Program-made: the position numbers and the translations under genes
In this document: positions 35,223 to 48,117 of the stretch, in pieces
Position numbering within the stretch: position 1 is the first letter of the stretch
Layout of the letters: every line of letters begins with the position of its first letter
Notes under the pieces: model-generated
What the model was told of the DNA's origin: nothing
Databases searched by the model: none
The model's input: only the letters and a program-made list of their open reading frames with translations
From: Hyperoplus lanceolatus
Taxonomy: Eukaryota > Chordata > Actinopteri > Uranoscopiformes > Ammodytidae
Assembly (NCBI GenBank): GCA_026929865.2
Contig: CM049397.1
Location: 1 to 64,000, forward strand
DNA: 64,000 bases
Direction of reading: 5' to 3'

Positions 35223-35785
35223 TCACTTTGTTTCAAGATCAAGGTAATGTTTCTGTGTGTTGTTTTCTAAATGTTGTGAGGGTGATAAGCGATGGTTGGA
35301 CCCAAAGTAAGTTGTTGTTTGACTTCGGCCCTGGATGAGAAATTAATTTCTCTGCGACTTCAGTCTTTCTGTACAGACCCATGCATATAAAAATCCTTCC
35401 TAGTGTAGTGTATATACTATTATAATATCATCCACTGTGTTTAACAACAGAAGAATCTCAACCCAGGCATGCAGAAGAACTTAATCGCATTGTGTAAATT
35501 AACCATATTTCTCAATTGGTATGTTCTCTGCAAACCCTTTTCTTATTCAAACATGACAGTATAAGGAGAAGTAAGTGATATGGTCCTTTTAGCTAGCTTC
35601 CTGTCAGTGACTGCAGTTAGCAGTCCCCTCCCTCGTCCCTACATCCCCACCACATGAACACACAGACGTCTTCATCAGATAGTGCTGAAATGTAGAGCAG
35701 CGAGTCATCGTTCACGGGCACAGAGACCCGCCTCTTTATAGCGCTCTGTCTCCTGATTGAACAAAACGAGCCGGATACTCAAAAT
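35223..35785. other. No gene recognised
   Basis: Unremarkable mixed sequence between the inverted LTR fragment and the next TIR element. Confidence 0.4.
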
Positions 35786-36726
35786 TTTAAAGTGGCTACG
35801 AGTAACATTTAAATATCTTTTTAACAGCCTCATGTTTCCTCTGATAATCATAAATTACCTTTAACAGCAAACGAGACCATCAGTGCAAAGAAAGACGTTT
35901 TTATATAGTTTTTATTACTGCTTTTTGGTCTGGTTGCACACCCAGTCCGATTTTCGGTTCGCTTGTGCAGGCTCTATGGTCACATATCCGTATTGGTCGC
36001 AGATTTCAGTGTGGAGCAGCAACGCGATTTGTGGAGCCTATCCCTCCAGGTGAGGGAAGGGGAGCGGGGGCCTTGTTTGAGACAGTTATTTGTCGTCATA
36101 ATGACTGATAACGGGGCTGAACCATCAAAAAAAAAGAGAATGCAATGAAGAAAAGCTAAAAGGGAGAGTGATATAGGCTACGGGCGGGACGAGGGCGTTG
36201 CCAAGCAACGTGTATACAATTTCACGAGAGCGAAACTAGACTGCAGTGTTTACTCCTAAATGAATGAGCGGTTGGTACTAACACAACATTTGCTTTGCTT
36301 CACCATCATCAGATAACCATTATCTGAAATAGTCATTATTTGCATCAACAACACAAACACATTACCTCATCGTGATCCATACCAACCGCCGTCTCTCGTT
36401 CATTCGCTTTCTGTGTGGACACGTAATCTTTCAGCTCCGTGAGAGAGAGTAGTTAGGTGACGCTGCTGCATCAACTCATTGCAATCAGGTGTGTGTAGCA
36501 CTGACTGGCATTAGTTGATGCAGTGTCAAAACCACTCTCACGGAGCTGAAAAGAGTCCTCACACTTTCAACACACGGACATGCACTATATTGCGCCCTTC
36601 TCAGTTCACACTCGCACGCCTGGCACGAGCTAGAAAACAGCTTTGCGACAGTGGGCGTCGTAAAAATACTACTGCTTTTGTCCAAAGGAGACGCCAACGT
36701 GCCATGTTACTCGTAGTGGCTTTAAC
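35786..36726. mobile_element. MITE with TTTAAAGTGGCTACGAG ends
   Basis: Left end TTTAAAGTGGCTACGAGTAA and right end (reverse complement) TTAAAGCCACTACGAGTAAC are inverted repeats. About 940 bases. It contains an internal hairpin at 36430-36552 whose arms are CAGCTCCGTGAGAG and CTCTCACGGAGCTG. Diverged relatives are near 2346 and 4636. Target duplication not resolved. Confidence 0.65.
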
Positions 36727-37960
36727 TGGCTATTACTGCAAAGCTGAATGACTGGGAGACCCATGTTATGAACTGTTTAAGTGGTTGCTCTATAAATATA
36801 GAGAGATTTAACATGTATATTAACACAAACATATCACTTACTTCTTCTTTAATGTTATAACACTATGGGCAAAGTTATCACGTTTTAACATCCTTCCTTT
36901 TCTGAATTCAACTACAAACCCAGTATGACCTCACAATATTACAGCGGTTTCCGGCATCCAGCAAAAAAACATTTTGACATAAACTACAGTGTTTACAATT
37001 ATGGGGGAAATAAAATGTTTGATATGGAAGGAAAACATTTTGATGGGGCTGTAGATCCAAGGGACGGAAATAAACTTAAATTAACCTTAAAATTAATTCC
37101 ACTTTCAACTATACAAAGCTGGTTGCAGAATTCAAGAAATGCCAACTATTCATGAAAATGACACTCAATAGTACATAAAGGATAGGACAGTTGTGTACAC
37201 AGACAGACATAGAGGAGGGAAAAATGACAATGCCCAGCAGTGTATGAGCAGTATGAGATGAATGAATAGGCACTGCACCTTCTTCCTGTTCTGGGCTAAT
37301 TTCTGGGCCGTCTTCCAGTCATGGACTGGTGCACAGGGACAGAGTGTATTAAAGAATAAACACATTCTGTGGTGCCATTGAGTACAAGTTTGCTCTTTTT
37401 TATGTACCTTAAGTGTGTTCATGTGCAGGATATTGCTTCCATGGTTGTAATGCATTAGTTTTTGGATGAACATCGTAACTGTTGAATGTCTTCTCACAGG
37501 CATGCAGTGCATACAGTCTATACAAATTCAAAATGCATAAAATAGCACAACACATTTTTGTGTGTAGTATTTATTTTTAATACTTTATTTATAGATTTTT
37601 GAAAATATGCATATAAACATCAAAAACGTACCCCGCACATCTCCCACCCCATGGACCCTAGCAAAAAACAAAAAAAAACAATAACGACAACCAGACATTA
37701 TGACAGCATCTGAAAATAAATAAAACGATTTTAGAGGTTTAGTCAAAGTTGGAACCACTCAACAATCAGGCAGTCATCCAATGCCATGTACACATCATAT
37801 ACACTTATTTTGTACATACTTAGTTCAAAGGACATGTAAATTCAATTAAAGCTTGCCAAAAGAGGCTCATCAGTATCAGCAACAGCACATAACAACAAAG
37901 CAGTCAAGAATCATATTGATAACACCGTTTCCTGTCTAAAGAAAAGTCACAAAGGTAACA
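36727..37960. other. No gene recognised
   Basis: AT-rich. A 46-base stretch at about 37268-37314 has splice-like borders on the minus strand but no protein match, so it was not called. Confidence 0.4.
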
Positions 37961-39152
37961 CCATTTCCTGACTTATGAAGAAACAAAACAAATGAAAACT
38001 GCGAGCAGTGATGAACGGGCCGTCCTGTCCGGCTGGCCTGGGCACTCCGGGCGACCGCACGTGCCGTGGCCTCCTCCTCTTCGGAGTGTGCGGCGCAACG
38101 ACGCCGGAAGCACGGAAGTGGCCGTGACGCGCTCGACGCGGACGCAAGGACGTCCTCGGGCCTGGGCTCTTACCGGGCGGGTGAAGTTTGGAGCGTGTGG
38201 GACGGTGCGGAGGGAAATTACGGCGACTTCCTGTTTCGCGGCAACGACGCCGAGAAACTACGAAGGCCACGGAGCCGACGGAACCACCTTCCCGTGTTAT
38301 CGTTGTCTCTGGACCTCCCTGAGCTGCTTTGAGGTTGATTTGATCGAGTGTGTAGGACGTGGAGGTAAATAACCAACGTGCGATATTTGCTTTGTCCAGC
38401 AGGTGGCGCTCTCACTTTATATGAATATTAGCATGCGGGCTTCCTCAGGCCTTTGGTGTTATTAACCGAAAACAAAATTGGAGAAGATGAGAGAGTATGG
38501 TGGAGTTAGGCCAACTTCCTGTTTTCTGAATATTTCAAATTAAAAGACTTCCTGTTGATTTTGGGGCGGGGCTTCAAGAGGCTTCTTTGTTTGTCCTGGA
38601 ATTGTACGTTGCTATATGAAATATTGTGCATCTAGGTGTAACACAGCCTGAGTTATGATCAAGTAAAGGGCTCATGGCGTCCGTTTTTGATGTTTTTTTG
38701 GCGAATGAGGCGTCGTTGCTGCAAGACGGTGGTTCCGATTAAAACAAGCTTTCGGGTATATCATCTTCCATGTCGGAGGACATACCCTATCATATTTTTT
38801 TTGCACAAAAAGTTATGTGTGCACTTTACTCTGCAATCCTACAGAGTAATGTAGAGTTACGACATATGACTGAATTTTGGCGAATATCGGTCGCCATCTC
38901 GTCATAGTTATTTGGAATCAAACAAAACATCTTTTGGTGTATCTTCCATGTCATATTAGTGTCCCTAGAGTTTTTGTTTTGCTAAATATGTTCCTGCTAG
39001 GAGTTGTGAATTTTTGAACATTGTGATGATTTGAGAGTCAGAAATTCACATATTTCAAATTATAAGACTTCCTATTGATTTTGGGTCGGGACTTCAAGAG
39101 GCCGTTTTGTGGGGCCTGCAAAGATACATTTGGGGTTTACATTTGGTGCAGC
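37961..39152. repeat. GC-rich repeat block with direct repeats
   Basis: 37990-38360 is markedly GC-rich, with CpGs, overlapping ORFs on both strands and no recognisable product. 38540-38585 and 39056-39102 are direct repeats (AAGACTTCCTGTTGATTTTG and GGGGCTTCAAGAGGC type). TTTTGGCGAAT occurs twice in between. Looks like an interspersed repeat of unknown class. Confidence 0.45.
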
Positions 39153-39154
39153 TA

Positions 39155-39673
39155 CACTCAACAAAAATATAAACGCAACACTTTTGTTTTTGCTCCCATT
39201 TTTCATGAGATGGACTTAAAGATCTAAAATTCATTCCAGATACACAATATTACCATTTCTCTCAAACATTGTTCACAAATCTGTCTAAATGTGTGATAGT
39301 GAGCACTTCTGCTTTGCTGAGATAATCCATCCCACCTCACAGGTGTGCCACATCAAGATGCTGATCTGACATCATGAATAGTGCACAGGTGTGCCTTAGA
39401 CTGTCCACAATAAAAGGCCACCCTGAAATGTGCAGTTTTGTCTCACAGCAAAATGCCACAGATGCCACAAGCATTGAGGGAGCGTGCAATTGGCATGCTG
39501 ACAGCATGAATGTCAACCAGATCTGTTGCTCGTGCATTGAATGTTCATTTATCCACCATAAGCCGTCTCCAAAGGCGTTTCAGAGAATATGGCAGTACAT
39601 CCAACCGGCCTCACAACCGCAGACCACGTGTAACCACACCAGCCCAGGAGACCAGACTGCCAAACATTTCTGA
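39155..39673 (+). mobile_element. Tc1-like transposon, 5' part only
   Basis: TA at 39153-39154 followed by CACTCAACAAAAATATAAAC, the terminal repeat of a common fish Tc1-type family. From ATG 39452 the reading frame gives MPQMPQALRERAIGMLTA, a stop, then MSTRSVARALNVHLSTISRL and RFREYGSTSNRPHNRRPRV, the paired helix-turn-helix DNA-binding start of a Tc1 transposase. The stop near 39506 inactivates it. The catalytic DDE part and right end are missing; an L1 piece follows at once. Confidence 0.85.
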
Positions 39674-39685
39674 CAAGATTTAGAC

Positions 39686-40300
39686 CTTTTATACCTGAGC
39701 TTTTCTAATGGAATAGAGGATAACACTTCTTTGATCCAACTCCTGTATGACGGGGGCTTATCAGACTACCAACTACGGAGAATACGTTTGCAGGCTAGAA
39801 GTGAGGTAAATGCTATGCAATTGGATTGGGCCGAAATAACGAATAAACCCTCATTGGGAACTCCAAAAATAGCAGTGATTGGATTGGGTTCAATTGGTTT
39901 GCCGCAAATATATGAAAAGGCTCTGAAGATGTGACCCCAAAATCTATTCAAAGATGGACAACCCCAAAACATATGCCCAGCTGTAGCTGAGTTCAGATGG
40001 CACCTGATGCAAGTAGAGTCAACATTGGGATAGAATTTAGACAGTCTCTCTCTTGTGTAATGTAAACAATGCAAAACTTTAAACTGGATGAGGCAGTGCC
40101 TAAGACAAAGAGAGGTGGTGTGAATACGGTGTAAAGAATGCTCCCAAACCTCTCCAGTGAACTCCACATTTAGATCTTGTTCCCAAGCCAGTTTGGTCTT
40201 CTCTAGGGAAGGTAGCTATTTGTTTGGATAGTGTAGTGTATTTCATAATGACACAGTCTAAGATTACTGATAATCAGGAGATTGCTTAATTACATGCAGA
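39686..40300 (-). mobile_element. L1-type LINE ORF2 C-terminal fragment
   Basis: Minus-strand frame 39766-40190 reads TKLAWEQDLNVEFTGEVWE, then CLIQFKVLH, RERLSKFYPNVDSTCIRC and TAGHMFWGCPSLNRFW, ending RILRSW. The C-x-x-C...H-x-x-x-x-C finger plus FW is the usual L1 ORF2 end. 5'-truncated, with the coding end pointing left and probably cut by the Tc1 remnant. Confidence 0.85.
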
Positions 40301-40331
40301 ATTAACGAAGGAAAACCATAAGAAGAACCCT

Positions 40332-40354
40332 CTGTGTGTGTGTGTGTGTGTGTG
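40332..40354. repeat. (GT)n microsatellite
   Basis: Pure GT run directly before the LTR-like sequence at 40351. Confidence 0.9.
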
Positions 40355-40979
40355 AAGTTGAGGCCGGAATGCTGGCTGTTTAGGTTATGGGTCTGCAGGG
40401 AAAAACAGCCGTTAAATCACGTTCAACTAGTATATGTTTTAGAAGGATTTATGAGCCAGAACGGTTCATGTAGCGGTCAAGAGCTCTGGACGTACCAGGT
40501 ATGCATCTTTTTACGAGCCTGAACTAGAGATGCATCTGAGTTTACTCAAACAAACTCAGGAAAACGTGTAGAACTAATGCTAATTTATGACAACTGTCAA
40601 CCCGTGTTGCTGCAAAAGCACATGGGCAGACATCTTGGCGACAGGCCTTGCAGGCCAGAAGATGATGCTGTAAGAAAGTAGGCAGTGTCCAGATAGTTCG
40701 AATTCACCAATCAGACTGATTAAGGGCAGATGGTAGCGAGGGAAACGGACCAATCAGGCCATCACATTTGGGGTTAAAAAGAAGAACACACACGGACAGA
40801 GGGCAGGTTGGAATAATGGAATTGGCGAACCGGGCATGGCCAGCCTGGTCTGGCACAGGCGCTGGGTTATTCTATCCTAATAAAATACTTCATCCACCTC
40901 AACTTACCCTGTCTCAGCAGATTCATTCTATTTCTCAAACTAACACCTTTTATGATGTACCCCTCAGAAATATACTACA
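40351..40979 (+). repeat. Probable retroelement LTR
   Basis: Begins TGAAGTTGAGG, has a TATA-like GGGGTTAAAAAG at about 40770, AATAAA in CCTAATAAAATAC at about 40877, and ends ...ATACTACA. A primer-site-like sequence starts four bases later. Only one copy is present in the window, so the LTR assignment rests on this layout. Confidence 0.5.
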
Positions 40980-40982
40980 AAT

Positions 40983-41000
40983 TGGCGTCCGCGAACAGAC
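40983..41000 (+). promoter_or_regulatory. Probable primer binding site
   Basis: TGGCGTCCGCGAACAGAC sits right after the LTR-like end. It resembles retroviral or gypsy lysine-type sites (TGGCGCCCGAACAGGGAC) with a few differences. A splice-donor-like AAGGTGAGC follows at about 41069. Confidence 0.5.
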
Positions 41001-43012
41001 GGCTTCTGGACAATTCATTGGGCCCACGCGACGGCCCAGGGCTCGACTTTCTCCCCAACAGCTGGCATAAAGGTGAGCATTTTGGCTCTACGGGGTTAGG
41101 ACTCGGGCCCTGGTCTCTCTGCGTGTGCTTTCTGATGATGTCGGGCTGCAAATTACTGTGTGCGGGGTGAGCATCTTGGTGGTTCAGTTTGATTAATAGG
41201 GGTCTGTCTAAATTATGGTTTAAATTATTTAATTTGGCGTGTTAGGAAGGGCCTAACGGTTGAACGAGGTTTTAGCTAAATTGTTCTCCATTTTCTTTGA
41301 TTTATGTTGTCGAGTAAGTTAACGACGGGCTTACGGAGAATTAAGAGCTGTAGAGAGGTCCCGGGCTATATGTGTTAAAGTTTATGTTTGTGTGCGCAGT
41401 CTTGAGTTTCAGTATGGTGCTTAATTGTGTGTCCATCTGTCTGTGTGCTTTAAGCATTGTTAGTCTGTTGCGAGCTGTAAGCTGTAGATGTCTGTCTGTG
41501 TGCTTTAAGCATTGTTAGTCTGTTGCGTGCTAAGCAGTAGGTGTCTGTTCTATGTTTAAGCATTGTCTGGTTGTAATATAGACCTATATCATTATGGTTA
41601 ATGGGATTTAGAAATGTAATGACCTTTTAGAGACATAGGGAGGGATGCCAGGCTCGTGTGTGATTTCACTTGCATGTGTGATAGCCTACTGAACAACTGC
41701 GTTGCTTCTTGCCTAATGTACGTTTTGGCTGGTTTGACTGTGGGGCCGCTCATGTGTTTGAATTATGCTCGATGTAACATTTGTCATTTGTTTCCTGATT
41801 ATATGGTTGTTAATTGTTCACGTTTCCTTGTGGTTACGTATTTTGATTTGTTCATATTCTTGTGTTGATGACTGTTATGTATTGTCGCGGATTACTCTTT
41901 CCGAAGATGGATGGGTATTCTCCACATTATGGCTGTGTTATCAGTTCTATTTTCGGGAGGAAATATCTAGGCTGATTTCTGATGTTGATTGGTGATGGCT
42001 GACTGTAGGTGTTTCGATCGGATGCCCACATGTCGGATTGTATGGTGAAATTGCTATAGAAGTAAGGATGGAAAGAAGAAAAAAAAAAAAAAATAGCCGG
42101 CTCATCCGCCGGCTCTACCTCAAGAAACGTATCCGATTTTGGTGCCTGTCACCCGGCCTTCTGCCGTGCTGTGCAGAGGTGAGTCTGTGTGAGTGAGAGG
42201 CGGGGCTGCACTTCGGGGGCTCCTAGCTGTGCGCCGGTTTACGTGAGACAATTTGAGCCCCGAGGTGGTGATGAAATCAAGGGAAATATGCCATTTATGT
42301 CCCGCAAAGGTTCTTTATGCCACAATTAGTGCTATTTACAATACATTTACAGTTACACTGTACCCTTTCGACAGGATAAATACATATTAAAATAAGGGGC
42401 GAGAACCTTTGGTTTCTCCACAGTTGTGTTACATGTTGGATGAGATAATAACTATTTTCTTTCTGAACTTAAAGGTCGCAATGCGATTAATACCATGATA
42501 AATTCTATTTTTTGGCTGTGAAACTTAGGTTTTCCCTCAGCAGGTAGGCTACTAGCTGATTGCATGTATACGACATAAATAATCACAGTAGATAGGCCAT
42601 AGCTTGCCTAAACCTTTATGACATAATACAAAAATAGAAACCAGAAGAAGCTATCTATAGCTATATCCAGGAGAAAATTTGAGAAAGCTGACGCTAAAAA
42701 GTGTATGATGATGAAGATAATTGACATTTAAAGTGATCCAGAAGTAGTATTCGCAGTACACTTGTTATAGCTAGTAGTAATAATTGGGAGATCGAGGCAT
42801 AAAACGTTGTGGTTCTGAAAGGTGACAAATGTATTTATGTTTTGAGATACAAATTAGGTATGAGGAGTTAAAGGTGTAATAAGACAATATTTGAAAACTT
42901 GTATGACAGCAAAAGGTACAGTAGGATAGTACAATTTTCTATAAGGACTGAAATACAAACCCATTGTAGAATTGATGATAAACTGTTTCTATAGGATAAA
43001 TAAAATATGGAT
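41001..43012. other. No gene recognised; possible retroelement leader
   Basis: Tandem duplication of about 60 bases at 41435-41530 (TGTGCTTTAAGCATTGTTAG appears twice, with a partial third copy). A perfect hairpin AGCCGGC-TCATCC-GCCGGCT lies at about 42095-42115 after a poly-A run. CAGAGGTGAGT near 42176 looks like a splice donor. No gag or pol could be found. Confidence 0.4.
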
Positions 43013-44523
43013 TAGGGCTGGGCGATATATCGAATATATTCGATGTATCGCGAGATGTGCTCCAGGGGATGTATAAAATGACCCTATCGCGACCATCGAA
43101 TACAAATTGGCACGTAATGTGTTTTTTTTAGCCGCCGCCGCCACCGGCAAACTCGCTGGTGATCGCTTCTCTCGCTCTTTCCTGTGGCTCTCTGCCTCAG
43201 ACTACATGCATTGGCAACTCACTCACTCACCCCTCCCAACCAGAGTCTCCTGGGCGCGCACCTGTGACGTAGTCTGTGCCTTGTGAGTGTTTACTTTAAT
43301 CGCCATGTGAAAACAACGACGAAAGGGGGAGAAAAAAAGACGAGGGCTCTGATGCTCTGATGCTCTTATGACAGCTGAACGAGCGGGTGGAGGGGGCGCG
43401 AAAGACGGCGATGGTGGCTGTCGTTCATAGCATGGACCTTTTTTGTAGACGGGCGCTTGAAAGCATAAGCGGCCGCTGTACAGAGAACGAGCGCCGGGGG
43501 AGTTTTTGGTCCAACGTCACAACAAACACGGTATCCCATTTATTACGGGCAGCCTCTTATAATAGGTCCATGTCAGCACCAAGGGAGGTGCACACCGTTT
43601 ATTAACTAAAAGTCTATGTAAAGTAGGCTACATTTGCGAGTATTTTTTATAAAATAAAACAGTGTTTTAGTGATAATGCAGGAGGGCTAGATCAATAGGT
43701 ATGAATAGCATCCAGGAATGGTGCATCGGTTAGAATGCAAGGAATGATGATGATGAGACTTTGCTTTCTTTAGACTATAGGCTATTATTCTCAGCCGTAT
43801 TTATTTAAATCCTCTGATTGTCTTCTAGTTTTATTTTCATTAACTCAATACAGGAGAATTAAACAATAAGGCAGGTAACAGAGGGACGATGAGCCACCTG
43901 CTGTTTGCGCTCGCATGAATCTCTCTCGGACTAACAGGCAGAAAACGAAACTTAACTTACACTAAAGAGCAACTGCTCTTAAAGCGACAGTAACCATTAT
44001 ACATGTCAGAGCCTTTTATACACATAGACTACTATTATGGATCAAAACCGGTTCTGCATTTAAAGTGTGGCTGCTATCTTCAGGGGGTTAGTGGTGATAA
44101 ACAATTAGTAAGTGGTTGTAATGAGTCATAATTAGTGTTCTCAGTTTACAGATTAACAGAAGATGGAAAAAACTGTTTCCAAATAAAATAATGCTGGATC
44201 CATTGGATGGGAGTGGAAGGATGTGGAATAATCAATACAATGTGCAAACTCTTTGCCATGTGGAAGTTTCAAATTGTTCCAATAGAAAGCACTAAAGAAT
44301 ATAAACATGTTTCATGTAGCCTAATGCATTGTTAGTGCAGACACATTTTGCAGGGACTATTTAAATCATATTATTGGTGTGATGTTATGCAAACAAATAA
44401 TTAAATTGAGCATTTAGGATGTGCTCTAGAGGAGATTTGAAATATATCGAGATATATATCGTGTATCGAGATATAGTAAAAAAATATCGAGATATTGATT
44501 TTTGCCCATATCGCCCAGCCCTA
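43013..44523. mobile_element. Non-autonomous hAT element (TAGGGCTGGGCGATAT ends)
   Basis: Perfect inverted ends TAGGGCTGGGCGATAT, with a perfect 8-bp duplication ATATGGAT at 43005-43012 and 44524-44531. Internal ATCG-rich subterminal repeats (TATCGAGATAT) at both ends. About 1.5 kb, no transposase. A young-looking copy. Confidence 0.93.
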
Positions 44524-47500
44524 ATATGGATAGAGATATTTCATGCATAAATATAAAGCAAACAACGTTGTCTGTGTTTAAAGTGGATGTCTTCAATAAA
44601 GCTATCCAGAGTGGTATCAGTGCTGTGGTTTGTCAAAAAACCTGACTGGAAGATAGTAATGCAGTTGTTCATTGCCAAGTAGTTATTTAGCTATTGATAA
44701 ACAAACTTTTTCAATGATTTGCTTAAAAATGGAAGATTAGATATGAGCCTATAATTTACATTGTTCTCTTTAGGAGAGATTTGTTGACTGCTCATGTCAG
44801 GGCCTTTGCAAATTCACTTGTGCTAGGGAAATATATGACAATTTTTAGAAAATCTGATGGTAGCTTTCGGTATGCAGGAGGAGAAATAACACTCAAAAGG
44901 CTTGTCTATAGGCTTTGAAAGCCTACTTCCATGTTAAAATCTTACTGTAGAGAATTGATTAAATACCTGATTATTTCATATAGTCTGAAAAGTTTAAAGG
45001 AAAAAGGAGCTGAACATTTTGATATTTGAGTGATTAAAACGCTGCAGACGTGACAGGGTTACAAAGAGCCGTAAACGTATAGAGAGAAAATAATGACTAT
45101 GACTGTTCAGGTATGAAATCATAATGTCCAAAGTAATACTTATTATACATAGAACCATGTGGTCAAGGATAAACACTTGCTTTACATCTGAGTAAGTGGC
45201 AAGGAATGCATTAAGTATACAGCAGCGTGTGGATTTTGATGTGGCAATTTCAATTGGGGTTTTGGAAGGGTTAAACTACTGATTGATCTAAAAGTGATTT
45301 GACAAAAGTTAATCTTTGAGAGAATGAGAAAAATCTGTTTTGCCAATAGAAGAACTGAGTGGAAATTGACTGTGACAACCTGAACATAAATCTGATGCCT
45401 GCAGTTAAAACTTCTTTCTGTTTTTTCAAGCAGGAAGCGCGTGTTTACAATAGGATCCAGAGAAGCGGAGGGATATCAGGCGAGCAGAGGGACAGTTGCC
45501 AGACTGTTTGGTTTTAGATAAAAGAAGGAACATTTAAATGGTTTAGTCAATTAATGATCTGGAAAACAACACATGTATTCAAATTAAGGTGAGTTTAAGA
45601 ATTGGTTGATACACTCAGTAAATCATTTACACTACCACTCCCTGAAGTTGATAGGAGGAAATTTAATGAAGTTAGTTAATTATTTAATCTGTACAACATT
45701 ATTGTCTTCTTATGAGACCTCAAAAGTAAGACTAGTTTTGACTCTGGTCAGTAATAATATGATAATTAAGGCTAGCTCACTATGCATTCTATAGATATTT
45801 TGGAATACAGGGCGATGGTTTATGGACTTTTGACACAGAAGGTAAAGTACATATTTCCTGGCCAACCATGGCAATAAATGACAATGGAAAATACACAAAA
45901 GGAGGAGCTTACTAACTATGGATGACTGCATCTTGAATGACGAGTAAACGGGGGTTTCCAGCATCCTGTCAACATTTGCTTACTGCTCTGGGAGAAGCAG
46001 AGGACTGAAATAAGAGTGACTGTTCTGGGGTGCAAATGACTCAAACAATGTTACGAAACCATGAACTAAAATACAATGGAAGACTAATGACAAAACTTGT
46101 GTTGCTATCTGTCACAGGAGAGGTGCTTCTTTCTGCACATCCGGAGAAGAATACAGATCTGCAAGGAAGTTACGGTTCCTTTCTGTGTGGAGAGTTTCCT
46201 AAAACCCAGAGTTCCCCAAAAATTAATTTCTGTGCATGCTGTGAGGAGTCCGCCTTAAACAGACCAAAGTTAAGCTTCCATAGACATTAGATGATTGATT
46301 AATAGAGACATAACTCTGAGCAGTTAGAGAGGAGTATTGTTTATGTTGTTAGCACATGATGAGGGAAAGGAAGGTTTATATTTCACTTAGGATTTTTCTC
46401 ATGCTTTCAAGGACATCTCGGTTTCTTTAAAGTTTCATGTATTTTAAATTGTAGTTTTTGAAGAGATTGACAAAGTAAAGCCACATGCTGTTTCCATGCT
46501 TTTTCTAATTTAATTTTAAGACTATCGGCTTCTGTCTGAAGAGCTGCATGCTTTTTAGAGTAATGACATCATCTTCCAGTGCAAAATATGTTTTGGTAGT
46601 GTTTAGGAGTCTACTAATTGTTAGGTTACAAGGTAATACAAAAATAAGGATTTGGAGGATTAATATTAGAGTAATTAATGTTTGATGGTTGCAGATAAAC
46701 TACTGGTTAGGGAACCCCTAGAGTTCTAAAGTATAACATGACCATGTTAACCCGGAACACAGGCTGAAACATGTGATAAATGACTGATTGGAAACTAAAT
46801 ATTCATAAAATAAAGATAGATGTAATAGCAATTTGCAAATATGAGTTTAAAGTTGTATCACTATGGTGCTAACAGGTATTCATGTAAAAAACAAATGATA
46901 ACGTATCGAAGATATCATCATTAACCCATTCAATTATGTAGTCTTTTGAACACTTTTTGAGTAACTAATACAGGGAAATATCAATTTGATAAGCGGATCA
47001 CATCATTATGTTGATAGAATACAGGATATATTTAGAGGATTTCTGAGAGCATCTCAGTTAGTTCGGCAACTTTTTGTTTGATCATAACCATTTCTACTCT
47101 AAACCTACCTAATTCAGATATTTGGTTTGCTGCCTTGTGGAATGGAAAACTGACAATTGACAAGTTTGGATATGCTTTTTATTTGTGTACCTTCTGGATC
47201 TATTTTATCTTTTATCTTATCTTTTTACACCGCTGTCCTATGAACTGGGTAATGAAACATTGGGTAAGGGTGCATTTGTATCTATTCAGTAAACAGTTGT
47301 AGTGCAGTGTCAGTTACATTTTGGAAGATTGTCTGGCACTAGCCTTTTGCATGGGTATTTTTGATGTGACGAGCCAGAGTGAGTAATGCAGAACTCACTA
47401 CCACTATTAATCAGGCAGCTGTCACAGTGCAACATCGTCCATTATGATGTGCATAGCCATATGTAGGTACCATTTATTTTAAGGTTAACAAGGTGTTTCA

Positions 47501-48117
47501 GTTTTAACTAAGGTAGAGGTAATGTGCACAAGGATGCTTTGGTTTCTTTACCAATGTGAAATACAAATTGATCTGGATATCTTTTAGTAGTTATGTCAGT
47601 TATGTCATTTGTTTCTGTCATTCTACAAGTGACAGGGGTCTTTGGTGAACACAGATGGGGACTTGGTGTTCCCCTTGAGGAATTGTGAGGAGTTGATTGT
47701 ACACTAGGCTGTTGAATGTGATGAGCTCGAGGACTCTACCGGTTCTGCTTTTTCAGGTAAGTGCAGGCCCGCTGGGGTACATGTTGTCTGTTTGTTTGTT
47801 TGTTTGTCAGATGTCATGTTGCATGTTTTGCATGTTTGTGGACCGGTCCTTTATAAATCTTATATGGCCTAGATAAATGTCTGTGTAACTTTATTTGTTG
47901 TTAACATGGTTTGAGAATTGCAGCTTTCCATCTTGGATCCGGGAACACGGCGTTGGATCCCTTTAACTAATGTTGTTTGCAATTTTTAACTATGTTTGTG
48001 GAAGATTTCTTTGATTTTCCGTAGGATACGTATAGTCAGGTGTGTGAAACCAGAGAGGTCTCTCTGTCCCACTGAGCAAAACAGAGGCTGCAGGGGGGAG
48101 GAGCAAATTGTCAGACT
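44524..48117. other. No gene recognised
   Basis: Long AT-rich stretch with small ORFs on both strands, none with a recognisable family. If the LTR at 40351 is real this could be a non-coding or badly decayed internal region, but no motif supports it. A (GTTT)n-like run is near 47788. Confidence 0.4.

Noticed and set aside
35963-36148. Plus-strand ORF ending EPSKKKRMQ, resembling a nuclear signal
   Set aside because: It lies inside a MITE without other coding signal and has no homologue I recognise.
37268-37314. Minus-strand stretch with acceptor- and donor-like borders that could encode HDWKTAQKLAQNRKK
   Set aside because: No recognised protein and no neighbouring exon; splice-like borders this short occur by chance.
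37947-38415. Overlapping long ORFs on both strands
   Set aside because: The region is GC-rich, so stop codons are rare by chance; the translations are low-complexity Arg/Pro/Gly and match nothing.
46030-46290. 86-codon ORF in a gene-poor stretch
   Set aside because: No recognisable motif, no splice or promoter context, and a length expected by chance.
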